Shown here: piece by piece, positions 55,435-64,000 of the stretch
Numbering within the stretch: position 1 is the stretch's first letter
How the letters are laid out: every line of letters begins with the position of its first letter
NCBI GenBank assembly: GCA_010015805.1
Contig: ML978123.1
Coordinates: forward strand, 2,728,001-2,792,000
DNA: 64,000 nt
Source of the DNA: Rhizodiscina lignyota
Lineage: Eukaryota > Ascomycota > Dothideomycetes > Aulographales > Rhizodiscinaceae
Reading direction: 5' to 3'
Position numbers and translations under genes: made by a program
Notes under the pieces: generated by a model
What the model saw: the letters and a program-made list of their open reading frames with translations, nothing else
Told to the model about the DNA's origin: nothing
Databases searched by the model: none

Positions 55435-56235
55435 CTATTTATCGTCATCTGGGATGTCCATTCGGTACCGACGAACACTGCCAGCGTCCGACCGATCCTT
55501 CTCGTCGTAAAAGTCTAGCGTGGAAGCCCTCGAAAGGCAGCTAGGTAAGAGTTTCCGCATGAATTTGCGGAATCCACTGTTTTGTTTGTCAATCTCGGCG
55601 TACTCCTTTCGTCGAGTCGTGTTCGAAGTCCAGTGCATGATAGAGGCTGGAGGGCTATCTAGATGGAGATCATCCCCCTTGCCTTCAACGGATACGGAGG
55701 GTTGTTCGAGGGGCGATTCAAGTCCATAAGTATGTGGATTGACTAGTGGTGGAGTGATAATGTATGGAGCTGTTGTTGTCCGATGTAATGCTGCGCTCAT
55801 GGGGTCTGTGATTCGCGACGACGAAGATAACGACTCCATGAGCCTACAACTTCTCTCGTGGAATGCAATCGCTTCTTCAACATTCGAGCGGGGAATAAAA
55901 CCAACGGGTGAACTATGCATGCGGCGTGGCCTGAGTTCGGCACGGCCTCTCCTCCGCGAGTGTAGTGAACTTGATCGAGATCCGCTCGATTGGCCTTTAG
56001 ACTGGCCGGTAGATGACACGGAGTGTTTGCGATGTATCGGAGACGAAGATGGTGTGATTAATTTCTTTGTGGTTTCAGAGTAGGTGGTTGTGGATGGACT
56101 ATCGGATTCATCGTTGGCATCGTCTGCGGCTATGGGCTTTCCACCAAAGCTGTCACCAATGCCACTGTCGGCCCTTGCCATTCCGTGGATATTCGAAAGA
56201 TATGGTAAGTTGGGGTCTGCGTTCGTTGTCGTCAT
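55435..56235 (-). CDS. Conserved-looking fungal protein of unknown function
   Basis: Single-exon frame of 266 residues from ATG 56235 (MTTTNADPNLPYLSN). The first two thirds are Ser/Thr-rich and polar with a basic SRSSSLHSRRRGRAELRPRRMHSSP segment. A helical stretch VEEAIAFHERSCRLMESL follows, and the C-terminal block SGFRKFMRKLLPSCLSRASTLDFYDEKDRSDAGSVRRYRMDI is the most ordered part. I recall similar C-termini in fungal hypothetical proteins but no function. Possible phosphorylation substrate given the Ser/Arg content (inference). No membrane segment or signal peptide. Confidence 0.6.
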   Translation of the reverse strand: MTTTNADPNLPYLSNIHGMARADSGIGDSFGGKPIAADDANDESDSPSTTTYSETTKKLITPSSSPIHRKHSVSSTGQSKGQSSGSRSSSLHSRRRGRAELRPRRMHSSPVGFIPRSNVEEAIAFHERSCRLMESLSSSSRITDPMSAALHRTTTAPYIITPPLVNPHTYGLESPLEQPSVSVEGKGDDLHLDSPPASIMHWTSNTTRRKEYAEIDKQNSGFRKFMRKLLPSCLSRASTLDFYDEKDRSDAGSVRRYRMDIPDDDK

Positions 56236-57999
56236 GAGGGATCGTTATTTCTTTCATGTCCTTTGAACTTAGTCAGCGCTTAAGATTCCTACGCTAATGA
56301 GCCAACATTGAGGTTTCTCACCACATATAAGGGTCGTGTTACAACATGCGTGAATTAATAATGGGCGCAGAAGAGAATTCGCCCCAGGCGTGAGGTTGAG
56401 TTGAAAAAGTAGTCGAAAAGTGAAGCCGAGTCGCCACCCAGGTGGCCGAGACGTGAAAATTCGCTGAGTGAGTATTTAAAGGTGCTCTAATGGTGTCGTT
56501 CGGCATGCATATGCATGATCAATAATGACAGGGAAAAGCACGACCTGATCGTTGGGTGAGCGCCGTCATGCGGGCCTTGACAGGCGCATGAGCTACTCTG
56601 CGGCGGTGAAAGTTACCGCAAGAAAGAGCAAGGGTCGGGAAGAGATCCGGCGTGAAGTTTTGCAGTTTGGCGAGGCAACCGAAAGAAGATAATTTTCAGG
56701 AAGCAAGAGACAGACTCTTGCTTGGATTCGGAGAGGATATGGAGCGCTGATAAGGGGAGAGGCAGTATGCAGAGATCAGATGTGCTTTCACATGCAAGCC
56801 GTCTCTGAATACCGTCACTTGCCCAGCTGGGCGAGCGTGTGCGACTGTGCGACATGTCTGGCTCAGAGCAAAGCCTCTTCGCCGAATTCCAAACAAGCAA
56901 TACAGGCACTTCCCCTTTAGGGCGCTAGCAGGCGCCATGAATATTCAGTGCAGCAAAGGCAACGCTGCGAAATCGGGCCAAGGCCTGGCGGCGCTGGCGA
57001 TGCTCCAACAGGAAGACGCCCGTCTGGCGGGCTGGAGTGCGCTTGGGAAGCGACAAGTCATCAGACCAGGAACGGAGATCGCAGACGGAAACACAGCCCC
57101 AATCACGAGAGAAGCGTGTGGGAAGTTTGGGTTGGTGTGCAGCAAATGTTTGACATGCACACGCGGGAGACGCACGGCCATCTTCGATGCGAGCTGTGCC
57201 AAGCTGGAGTTATACTGTCGCGCGGATCAAAGGCACCGGGGTTATGAACTGGGCCTCTTCTCCAGAGTTGCTAAACGCTGGAGGTTTGCTTGAGGTGGCT
57301 TCTGCCCAGTTTGGATGCGCAGGTACACGACGCTTCGGGCGTAGGGACAGGATGCTCAAACTTTGCGCGAAGATGGCAACACCACAACCTAGGTAGGCAT
57401 AAGCGTGCGCTTTTGACAGCGCATCTGAAGTGCAAGTGCAACAAGGGGGAAATGCTCGACAAGATAATCACTGCCCCGTGGCGGGCGGCAAACGTGCCCG
57501 AAAATGTCGGCACGGCACGCTTGTACCCACTGCCTCAGAGCTTCAACCCGACTCGCTGGCCAGTGCTGACTGCATTAGGATTGCCCGTGAATATCATCAT
57601 TTGAAACGCTGGAGATCTGCTGTCGCTATGCTTAATTTCGCGAATAACAGCCACTTCTGGGCCCGCGCCATACGCCGTATTCAGTGCTCGAATTTAAGTT
57701 GTGCCGGTGCCGTTTCCAAGCTGTGAACTACCCTGCTACTAAATTACTTTTCGATGGAAAAGACTGCTACCAAATACTAGGTTTCAGTGCCCTGAAATTC
57801 TTTGAGATGCCCAACAAATACCGCGAAGCATGAGAAAATCTTTTCGACGCGTTGATTCATTTACCGACTGTACAGGTTCAAGTCTATCGGGGGGCCACTT
57901 GCTTCCATTCCGAGTCGTGAGCTACGTAAGATACTTAACTGCGAGTAACTCTCGCCCGTCGGAGAGCCAGAGCGTTTCATATACATTAGGCCTCATTAC
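56236..57999. other. Gene-poor stretch
   Basis: 1.76 kb with no gene I can support. Frames of up to 148 codons on the + strand (56847-57293) overlap others in different frames, give Cys/Arg-rich translations and match nothing. The upstream region of the 55435-56235 gene lies at its left. It could contain a decayed gene or an RNA gene. Confidence 0.4.
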
Positions 58000-58852
58000 T
58001 TACTGTATAGCGTGATAAAACTCAAGGATCAGCTTCGCCGTCTCCTCCGGCGCCTCCACGCATTGCCAATGCCCGACTCCCTTCATAACTACCATCCTCT
58101 TCTCCCCACTCTCGGTGCTGACCTCGTCAAACATCTTCTCACATCCCTCTAGTGACGCGCTCTTGTCCTCCTCGCCGGCTATCAAAAGCAGAGGGATCTT
58201 GATCTTCTCGTACGGTGGCCGCACGGCCGACGTAATGACCCGGCAGTTCGAGACATACCCAGCCGGATCCTGAGCGAGTAGTACCTCCCGGATGAAGAGG
58301 CGCGCTATCGTGGGTGCATTGGCTGCTGGAGCAGCGTACGGGACGGTGTTTGCCATTGATTCCATGCCTTCTGCCTCAACGGCGTCGATGCGCTTCTGGA
58401 TGAAGCCAGCAACACCTGGCGACGGGTATACGGGCCCAATCCAGATAGTGGCAACGATACGGTCGCTATGGTTTGCCGCAAGTGTCGCAGACACAATTCC
58501 GCCCATTGAGTGGCCCTTTTGAGTATGAGTCAAACAGATCTGTGATCTAGTGATTACAACTACTTACAGCATGGACGGCTTTCGACACGCCTAAAGCGTC
58601 CATCAGTGCAATGACATCTTCAGCTAGCGACTCAACGCTCTGCTCAACCTGCGTGTAAGGACTCCTCGCAGATCCAGTGGTATCGTACGCAATGCATCGA
58701 AATCCATCCTTCACTAGAATCGGCGCAACGGCAGCATAGAAATTCTGCGACGAACCTAGCCCGTGCGTGAAGACAAACGTTTCCCTGGCATCGCCGTCAG
58801 GTTTCCAGTCCGCGTAGTGAATGCGCTTTTCGTTGACCGTGATCAATGGCAT
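58000..58852 (-). CDS. Alpha/beta-hydrolase (enol-lactonase/peroxidase-like)
   Basis: Two exons, 58852-58568 and 58515-58000, with a 52-bp intron (GTAAGT...CAAAAG) in phase 0; 266 residues. Splicing creates the nucleophile elbow GHSMGG (Ser98), with the oxyanion region HGLGSSQNF near residue 30. Asp212 (GEEDKSAS) and His244 (GVGHWQCVE) complete a catalytic triad. Short length and a compact cap suit hydrolases of the 3-oxoadipate enol-lactonase type, but the substrate is not evident. No presequence or signal peptide is visible, so it is probably cytosolic. Confidence 0.88.
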
Positions 58853-59570
58853 GGTGTTTATGGTTGATGCTGATGACGAAAGAACGTGGAGAAACTCGGC
58901 TCTACATCATCGTCAGCGACTTTTGCTAGCTTGTGGCAGTCTTTTAGCATTACAATTTCCCATGCAGCTGGGCTTGTTTGAATTTTGGCTCCTACTAAAT
59001 TAAAGACACGTTTTGCTCTTCGACATCAAAATTTGCAGGCTATGGTAAGAAAAGGAAGGATTGGGTCTATCAGCTTTCGTATATCAGGATGTTGGTCGTT
59101 GGTCGACGGATGCTAGGCTGAAAAGAGTAAAGATTGAGCTTCTTCAGCCAATCAGGGCGCTTGTTCACTAATCTCGACGGTACGGAGTAGTGATCTAGAT
59201 AGTTATTGTCGGGCTGGTGCTATTCATGAAAGGAGGAAAAGTATCATGTCAAACGTTTATTATTGCTAGATATGCGCCGAACATGTATTCAAAGGAGTAT
59301 GAATCCATTTCCTACATCTAAGAGCTTAAAGGCGTCTTAAGCCCTACTGAGTTGCTGCCCTTAAAGAGCATACTGTACCTAAACATATATTTTTTAAGAA
59401 AATGTTCACGTATGTGATGTGATGAGTGCAGATTAGACGAATCGTGGAATTCAGTCATGGATTGTTGTTTATATCTGTATCTATCTTCGTTTATGTGAAG
59501 AGAGATGTTGGGGTCATGGCCTACTATTCCAGATGATCCCAAATAGGTAGTTCAAACCCTGTGGAAGGTA
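58853..59570. promoter_or_regulatory. Intergenic region upstream of the hydrolase
   Basis: 718 bp between two minus-strand genes, AT-rich between about 59200 and 59480. No supported gene. Confidence 0.3.
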
Positions 59571-60674
59571 CTATCTCCTACTCTTCGGCATATCCATACG
59601 TCTCCTCTTTGCAACCATCTCCCCAGCCCTGACGCCAGAATCTCTCGGGCTATCTTCAACCGCACGTTTGCGGCTGCTCGCAAGTCGTCCAGCTTTCCCA
59701 CCCTTCTTCGCCGTCAATCGATCAATCCGATCCAATCCAACGTCGATATTCCTCCAATCCTCGCCACCAAAGCCTCCACGGTCTCTCCCAGCTTTGTCTG
59801 CCCGCTCCTTCTTGCTTTCCTTGGGAAGGCGTATGAAGTTGGTCTCTTCATATGACTGACGCTCGGCGTCCTCTTCGCGCTCCCTTTGAGACTTCATTCG
59901 CCTCCCGCCCGAGACGATTGTACTGCCAATGCTAGGCTCCGCGATAGGAGCAGTGGACAGCTCACTGTTGATGAATTCATCTAATACTGCAGATTTCTGC
60001 GGCCTACGAGCCTCCCTCTCCTCCTTTCGTATTGTTGTAGGCATCGCCGTTGGAGCGATTCGAGGAGGCTTGTAGATACCATTGTTCTCCGGTGCAGATG
60101 TGGAGGTTCGTTGGACGTTTGTGGAAGGACGAACGAAGGCGGCAGGGTTTGGACGGTAGGACAGCTCATCTATATCTTCCGAATCCACAGACATAGCAGA
60201 CCCACTGTCGGAGCGTTCGGAGCCTTCATCGTCATTATGGTGTGCGTTGTGTTTCCTGGGTTTGATGGCAGGCTCCGCCTTTGTTTGAGTAGTGCTGCGA
60301 GATGCATCATCTGCTGCTCGAATGACTTTGTCGATCTGATATTTCAGACGGCCCTCAAGAGGTTTGACACCTTTTTCCAGGTACACTCGCAATTCAACGA
60401 GTTGTTTTACAACCTCATCGCTGAGATAGGAGTCTTCCACAAGAGGCTTTTGAGATGAGGGTGCATGACGAGTCTTGAGAAGTATCAAGAACACTAGATT
60501 GTGCAAGTAAGAGATAAACAGCTCATTCTTCACATCTAGTAGAGATATGCCGTCATTTGGCGGAGTGATGCTTTCTTCGGTTGGTAAAGTAGTCGCCGCA
60601 TCTTCCAGAGACGTTCTTAGTGAGTTGAACAGCCCCTGGACCGAAGTATCGACGTCCATGGCAATTGGCGCCAT
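59571..60674 (-). CDS. LCP5: U3 snoRNP-associated protein LCP5 (neuroguidin family)
   Basis: Single-exon frame of 367 residues. The N-terminal Sas10/Utp3/C1D domain (about 40-125) is clear: GISLLDVKNELFISYLHNLVFLILLKTRH, then LVELRVYLEKGVKPLEGRLKYQIDKVIRAA. The middle is acidic and Ser-rich. After it come YRPNPAAF, GIYKPPRIAPTAMP, and a basic C-terminus with SYEETNFIRLPKESKKE and a nuclear-signal-like RKRAVED...KRRRMDMPKSRR. Lcp5 belongs to the small-subunit processome and is required for early 18S rRNA cleavages. It is divergent from the histidine kinase gene. The start at 60674 (MAPIAMDVD) could also be the next Met five residues on. Confidence 0.92.
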   Translation of the reverse strand: MAPIAMDVDTSVQGLFNSLRTSLEDAATTLPTEESITPPNDGISLLDVKNELFISYLHNLVFLILLKTRHAPSSQKPLVEDSYLSDEVVKQLVELRVYLEKGVKPLEGRLKYQIDKVIRAADDASRSTTQTKAEPAIKPRKHNAHHNDDEGSERSDSGSAMSVDSEDIDELSYRPNPAAFVRPSTNVQRTSTSAPENNGIYKPPRIAPTAMPTTIRKEEREARRPQKSAVLDEFINSELSTAPIAEPSIGSTIVSGGRRMKSQREREEDAERQSYEETNFIRLPKESKKERADKAGRDRGGFGGEDWRNIDVGLDRIDRLTAKKGGKAGRLASSRKRAVEDSPRDSGVRAGEMVAKRRRMDMPKSRR

Positions 60675-61381
60675 AGGTGGAGGTATATTGTGTGGTTGTG
60701 TGTGGGCACCGTGAATGGAATGCGATAGCGCGCAACTCGAAATTTTGTTCGGTGGAGATTTCTAAACGCCCCGCCACGCCAAGGCGAACCACTCCATACC
60801 TCAAATAGCTGACTTTAAAATGTCCAATATAATATACCATAACGTCTCTTTTCTACGACAACGAGAGGCAAAGCTTCTAAGGCAGGCCTAGTAAGCTACT
60901 CCCTGATAGACAGACTGAGCTTCACCTCATTTTAAATTACCCCTTTAGCTCTTGGTTTCTGCATAGTGGTCAAGCGTCAATTTAGGTATAAGCGCGTTCT
61001 CAACTTACAACCTGTACACTTAAATTGAACTTTACATCAATTCGATCTTCTCCTCCAGCATCCAACTTCAGCATGAGGGCCGAGCTTCACTTCGATTATA
61101 CACGGGCGCTCCACGTGCAAATTTACGGCCTTTGCCGATCCGGCCCGACACTATAACTACTGCCCAAACAACCCGTAATGGCCGTATGCAAGAGCTTAGT
61201 AACGTCGCGTTTTCAACACTTACCAACCGGCATCGTTAGCAATCACCCAGCTACGATTCACCCTCTCTAAACCTTTCCGCGGACGAACTCATACTGTATT
61301 CGAGCCTCTTCAACGTCGCGCTCGAGAGCGCTTGCTCCTGACACCACCGAGCCATGATCTGAAGTCTGTATCTGGGATGCG
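60675..61381. promoter_or_regulatory. Divergent region, LCP5 / histidine kinase
   Basis: 707 bp. It contains one copy of the dispersed repeat (60841-60909) and a CACGTG at 61112-61117. No gene otherwise. Confidence 0.4.
60841..60909 (+). repeat. Dispersed repeat, copy A (AT-shifted)
   Basis: This 69-bp stretch aligns base for base with 63696-63765 apart from a 2-bp gap and substitutions. Shared blocks include GTCTCTTT, CGACAACG, AAGGCAGGCCT and GCTCCCTG-like sequence. Differences are mostly C to T and G to A, copy A being poorer in G+C. Confidence 0.75.
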
Positions 61382-64000
61382 ATGGATCCGAGCGTTCTGC
61401 TCCTCCGGCTCAAAGAGATACCTGGTTATGAATGGGCTGCGGATTGCTTCCACAGGTATTAAAGTTAGGCGTGTATGGTACATTGTGAATTAATCCTGCC
61501 TAGTTCATTCGACAACTATCACTTCTTTGGGAAGCAATACTTGACCCCAAATCCACACCACATCACATCGTCACCTTCACACGCTCCTCGAGCGAGTCCA
61601 TCGCGTATACTGAGCAACGAAATACGACCCCCTCTCAGACCGCACAAATCATCCAATAGCGAGACGAGCATAGCGACGACTGCTATTAATGATGCAGAAC
61701 AGGAGCCACAAGTGCGCTGGGTTATAGGGCGCATATCGGTCCACGCTCTTCGTTTAGAGCGTGAGTACCGCATATCGAAGCTGATCTCTTCCAAAGAAGA
61801 AGGATATGCGAAACACTTCGTCACTCCTGTCGAATTCGTTCGCCTACCGCCACGAAAAGATGGCGATCCATCTCTCGTCGTCTCAATCTTCGTATGTCCG
61901 GGGACGAATTATCTCAAAGACGTTGTGGAGCTGGGACCAAATGCCTACAGGATGGAGCAAGGAATCGACAGCCAGGACTGGGACCGCACACCGTTCAGGC
62001 ATGAGGAGATACCTTTGGCGGTCTTCCTGGATTTCGCCGTTGGTGCCACATCGGCATTGGAGATACTGCATCATCAATTCCGCCTCATACATGGAGAATT
62101 GAGGGGGGACGCATTTCACTTTTGCAGGGAATCTGGTGCTGTCAAGATGATCAATTTCGGCTCCGGTTCACGATCGTTCGAGAACGGTTTGACGTCCGCT
62201 GGATGGTCCTCGCTAAGTCGACAAGTAGACATCCAACACAAGCTGCAATTTGTCGCCCCAGAGCAAACTGGGCGGATGCCGGCCGAGCCAGACAGTCGAA
62301 CAGACATCTATAGCTTAGGTGTTCTTTTCTATACTTTGTTGACGGGCGAGCCTGCATTCGATGGTCAGACGCCGTTCGATGTTATGCAGAATGTTCTTTC
62401 GAAAAAGATCCCTTACATTTCATCTAAAAGAGTCGATATACCGGACGCTATCTCGAAAGTCATTCAGAAGATGACGCAGAAAAGTGTCGAAGAACGTTAC
62501 TTCTCCCCTACCGGTGTCAAGCATGATTTGTTACAAATACAGAGGATGATATGCGACGGCGATTCCGATGAGCTAGACACGTTTCAAGTCGGAACTCAAG
62601 ACGTCTCGTCCTTCTTCGTCCTGCCTTCGCAACTGGTAGGTCGCGACAAGGAACGTCAGACCTTGAAGAATATCATTGAAGCGGTTGCGAAGAAGACTAC
62701 AACATCTCCTGCCAAAAAAGGATGGCTTGCCAGTCTTAGCTCAAATTCAAATTCGTCGCTCTCTGAATCAAAGATTGCAGAGAGTGGTCAATTGGATGAT
62801 TTAATCTCTGACTCTACGAGTTCGACAGGCTCGCTAAGCCGAGCAAACGTGAACGGCACCACAGGACCTATCTTCTTAGAGGATGCTCGACAGCAAAATT
62901 CTCAAGAAAGTGTCGGTGTTGTGAAGTCCGATGGGAGTTCGACCAATGGCTTGACCCGGGAACCGTCGATGGAGAGGCTCCACATGCATGGCAGCCGCGA
63001 TAGTCGTGGAAGCCGCACAAACACAGATAGAGGCTCAGCGAGCATCTTTTCAGGCCACGGACCCGCCTCCAACGAACCATCAATGCTACTTCGAAATGCA
63101 CACAAGCTGAAAAAGAGATCTCGCACTGAAGTTGTCATCATCCAAGGAGGTGCAGGCTATGGCAAGACATCCTTAGTGCAGAGCATCTGGCCGATTGCGC
63201 GAGCAGCAGGCGGATATGTAGCTACTGCAAAGTTCAACCAGGCGAGAAAAACTCCGTTCGACGTCGTTTTGAAGATCCTATCGTCATTGTTCAGACAAAT
63301 TTTCTCGGAAAGCGATCTCTCGACTCCCTACCATCAGTATATCCGGGCGAATGTTGGTCCTTTTTGGCACACACTGAGAAGCTATCTCGATCTTCCTGAG
63401 GGACTTCTTGGGCTGGGAACCAACCATGGATCGTCAACTCCGCACTCTCACACCTTGAGCTCGTCATCACTTCAGATAGCCGGCCCGCATGGCCCCAATG
63501 GGTCTCGTCGACAGTCTTCTCCGGCCATAGCCTGCGGCAGTATGGGGTAAGTTATATCTGAATGAGCTAGTTTCTCTCGAGCGTATGGATCCTACAACGG
63601 CGCCACTTTTCCGCGATAACGAGGAGCAAACCTCTCAAGGCAGACTGGGCAAGGTACGCCCGAACCTCAACTCATTATGAGCGTACAGGTCTTGTAACGG
63701 CGTCTCTTTCCGCGACAACGGAAAGCAGATCTGCCAAGGCAGGCCTGGAAAGCTGCTCCCTGGCAATCTCGAATGTACACTCACAGTATGCGGAAGCTTT
63801 TCGGAAGTACTAAAATCGACTGTAAAAGAGTGGCTCTGTAGACTGTTCGCTCGCGGGAAACTAGCTCCTTAAATACATGTTGGACTTTTGCTAACTTGCC
63901 GATGTTGTTTTAGACACACTGTGGCTGACTGGCTCAAAAAAGGGGGCTCCCAATCTTCTCAATTCAGGAATATGTTCATCGGCGTCCTCCGCATATTGTC
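61382..64000 (+). CDS. Group X hybrid histidine kinase, N-terminal part (runs off the window)
   Basis: Partial at the right edge. Exons: 61382-61455, 61504-63546 and 63914-64000 onward. The first exon gives MDPSVLLLRLKEIPGYEWAADCFH, with the PGYEW signature of this family, so the ATG at 61475 is not the start. A kinase-like domain follows, but the catalytic loop reads HGELRGDAF and the metal motif NFGSGS, so it is a pseudokinase or strongly diverged. VAPEQTGRMPAEPDSRTDIYSLGVLFYTLLTG is conserved. An AAA+ region begins at QLVGRDKERQTL with P-loop GGAGYGKTS. The third exon resumes with SQFRNMFIGVLRIL, the expected continuation. GAF, histidine kinase and receiver domains would lie beyond the window. 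Such proteins act in stress (peroxide) phosphorelays. Confidence 0.88.
63596..63660 (+). repeat. Dispersed repeat, copy B
   Basis: Shares with copy C the upstream GAGCGTA, AACGGCG, TTTCCGCGA-AACG, and the segment CAAGGCAG-CTGG-AAGG. It lies about 100 bp before copy C, so the intron holds a diverged tandem duplication. Confidence 0.7.
63696..63765 (+). repeat. Dispersed repeat, copy C
   Basis: 70-bp unit AACGGCGTCTCTTTCCGCGA... ending GCTGCTCCCTGGCAA. It is the most GC-rich of the three copies and closest to a possible ancestor. Confidence 0.75.

Larger units (their letters stand above)
63547..63913 (+). other. Long intron carrying repeats, in the histidine kinase gene
   Basis: 367 bp, GTAAGT donor, CTAAC branch-like TGCTAACTTG near 63888-63897, TTTTAG acceptor. 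About four to seven times longer than the other introns in this window because it contains two copies of a dispersed repeat. It has in-frame stops. Confidence 0.8.

Noticed and set aside
56847-57293. 148-codon plus-strand frame with several Cys
   Set aside because: Overlapping open frames in other phases and no ordered pattern; composition looks like chance translation of GC-rich DNA.
61475-61503. ATG at 61475 as start of the histidine kinase
   Set aside because: It lies inside a 48-bp intron; splicing 61455 to 61504 restores the family start with PGYEW from the ATG at 61382.

Overview
This window is eukaryotic, from a filamentous ascomycete (Pezizomycotina). Three things show this: short introns of 44-90 bp with GTRNGT-type donors and CTAAC-like branch sites; intergenic spacing of 0.1-1.8 kb on both strands with no operons; and gene families typical of that group (DUF3074 proteins, a group-X hybrid histidine kinase, a VPS62 protein, a SKG6-type membrane protein, a Dal5-type permease). 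A dothideomycete is my best guess, but this is inference from overall gene flavour only. I see no prophage, CRISPR array, toxin cluster, secondary-metabolite cluster or intact transposon. It is mostly ordinary core chromosome.

Layout, 1-30 kb: LAA2-like AP-1 accessory protein (+); PAS kinase (+, four exons); PPR protein (-); parvulin PIN4 (+); multispanning membrane protein (-); unrecognised Arg-rich protein (-); DUF3074 protein (-); cysteine-less Asp/Glu racemase homologue (+); mitochondrial AAA+ protein (-) divergent from CLU1 (+); Ser/Thr-rich membrane protein (-).

Layout, 30-64 kb: mitochondrial GatB (+); two overlapping unrecognised frames (-); TFIIIC triple-barrel subunit (-) divergent from VPS62 (+); a 0.5-kb AT-rich minisatellite; REV1-type BRCT protein (-) divergent from DBP3 (+); unrecognised protein (-) divergent from SURF6/RRP14 (+); complex I subunits NDUFS8 (-) and acyl carrier protein (+) divergent from one 364-bp region; VPS74 (+); an eight-exon MFS permease (-); unrecognised protein (-); a gene-poor 1.8 kb; alpha/beta hydrolase (-); LCP5 (-) divergent from a hybrid histidine kinase (+) that runs off the right edge.

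Shared themes are mitochondrial function (PPR protein, AAA+ protein, CLU1, GatB, NDUFS8, ACP), nucleolar ribosome assembly (DBP3, RRP14/SURF6, LCP5) and Golgi/vacuolar traffic (LAA2, VPS74, VPS62). I re-derived exon joins by hand from donor and acceptor sites and reading phase. The most noteworthy observations are a racemase homologue lacking both catalytic cysteines, a diverged dispersed repeat present three times at the right end (twice inside an intron of the histidine kinase), the paired complex I genes, the 14-bp minisatellite, and an unresolved N-terminus of the TFIIIC subunit.
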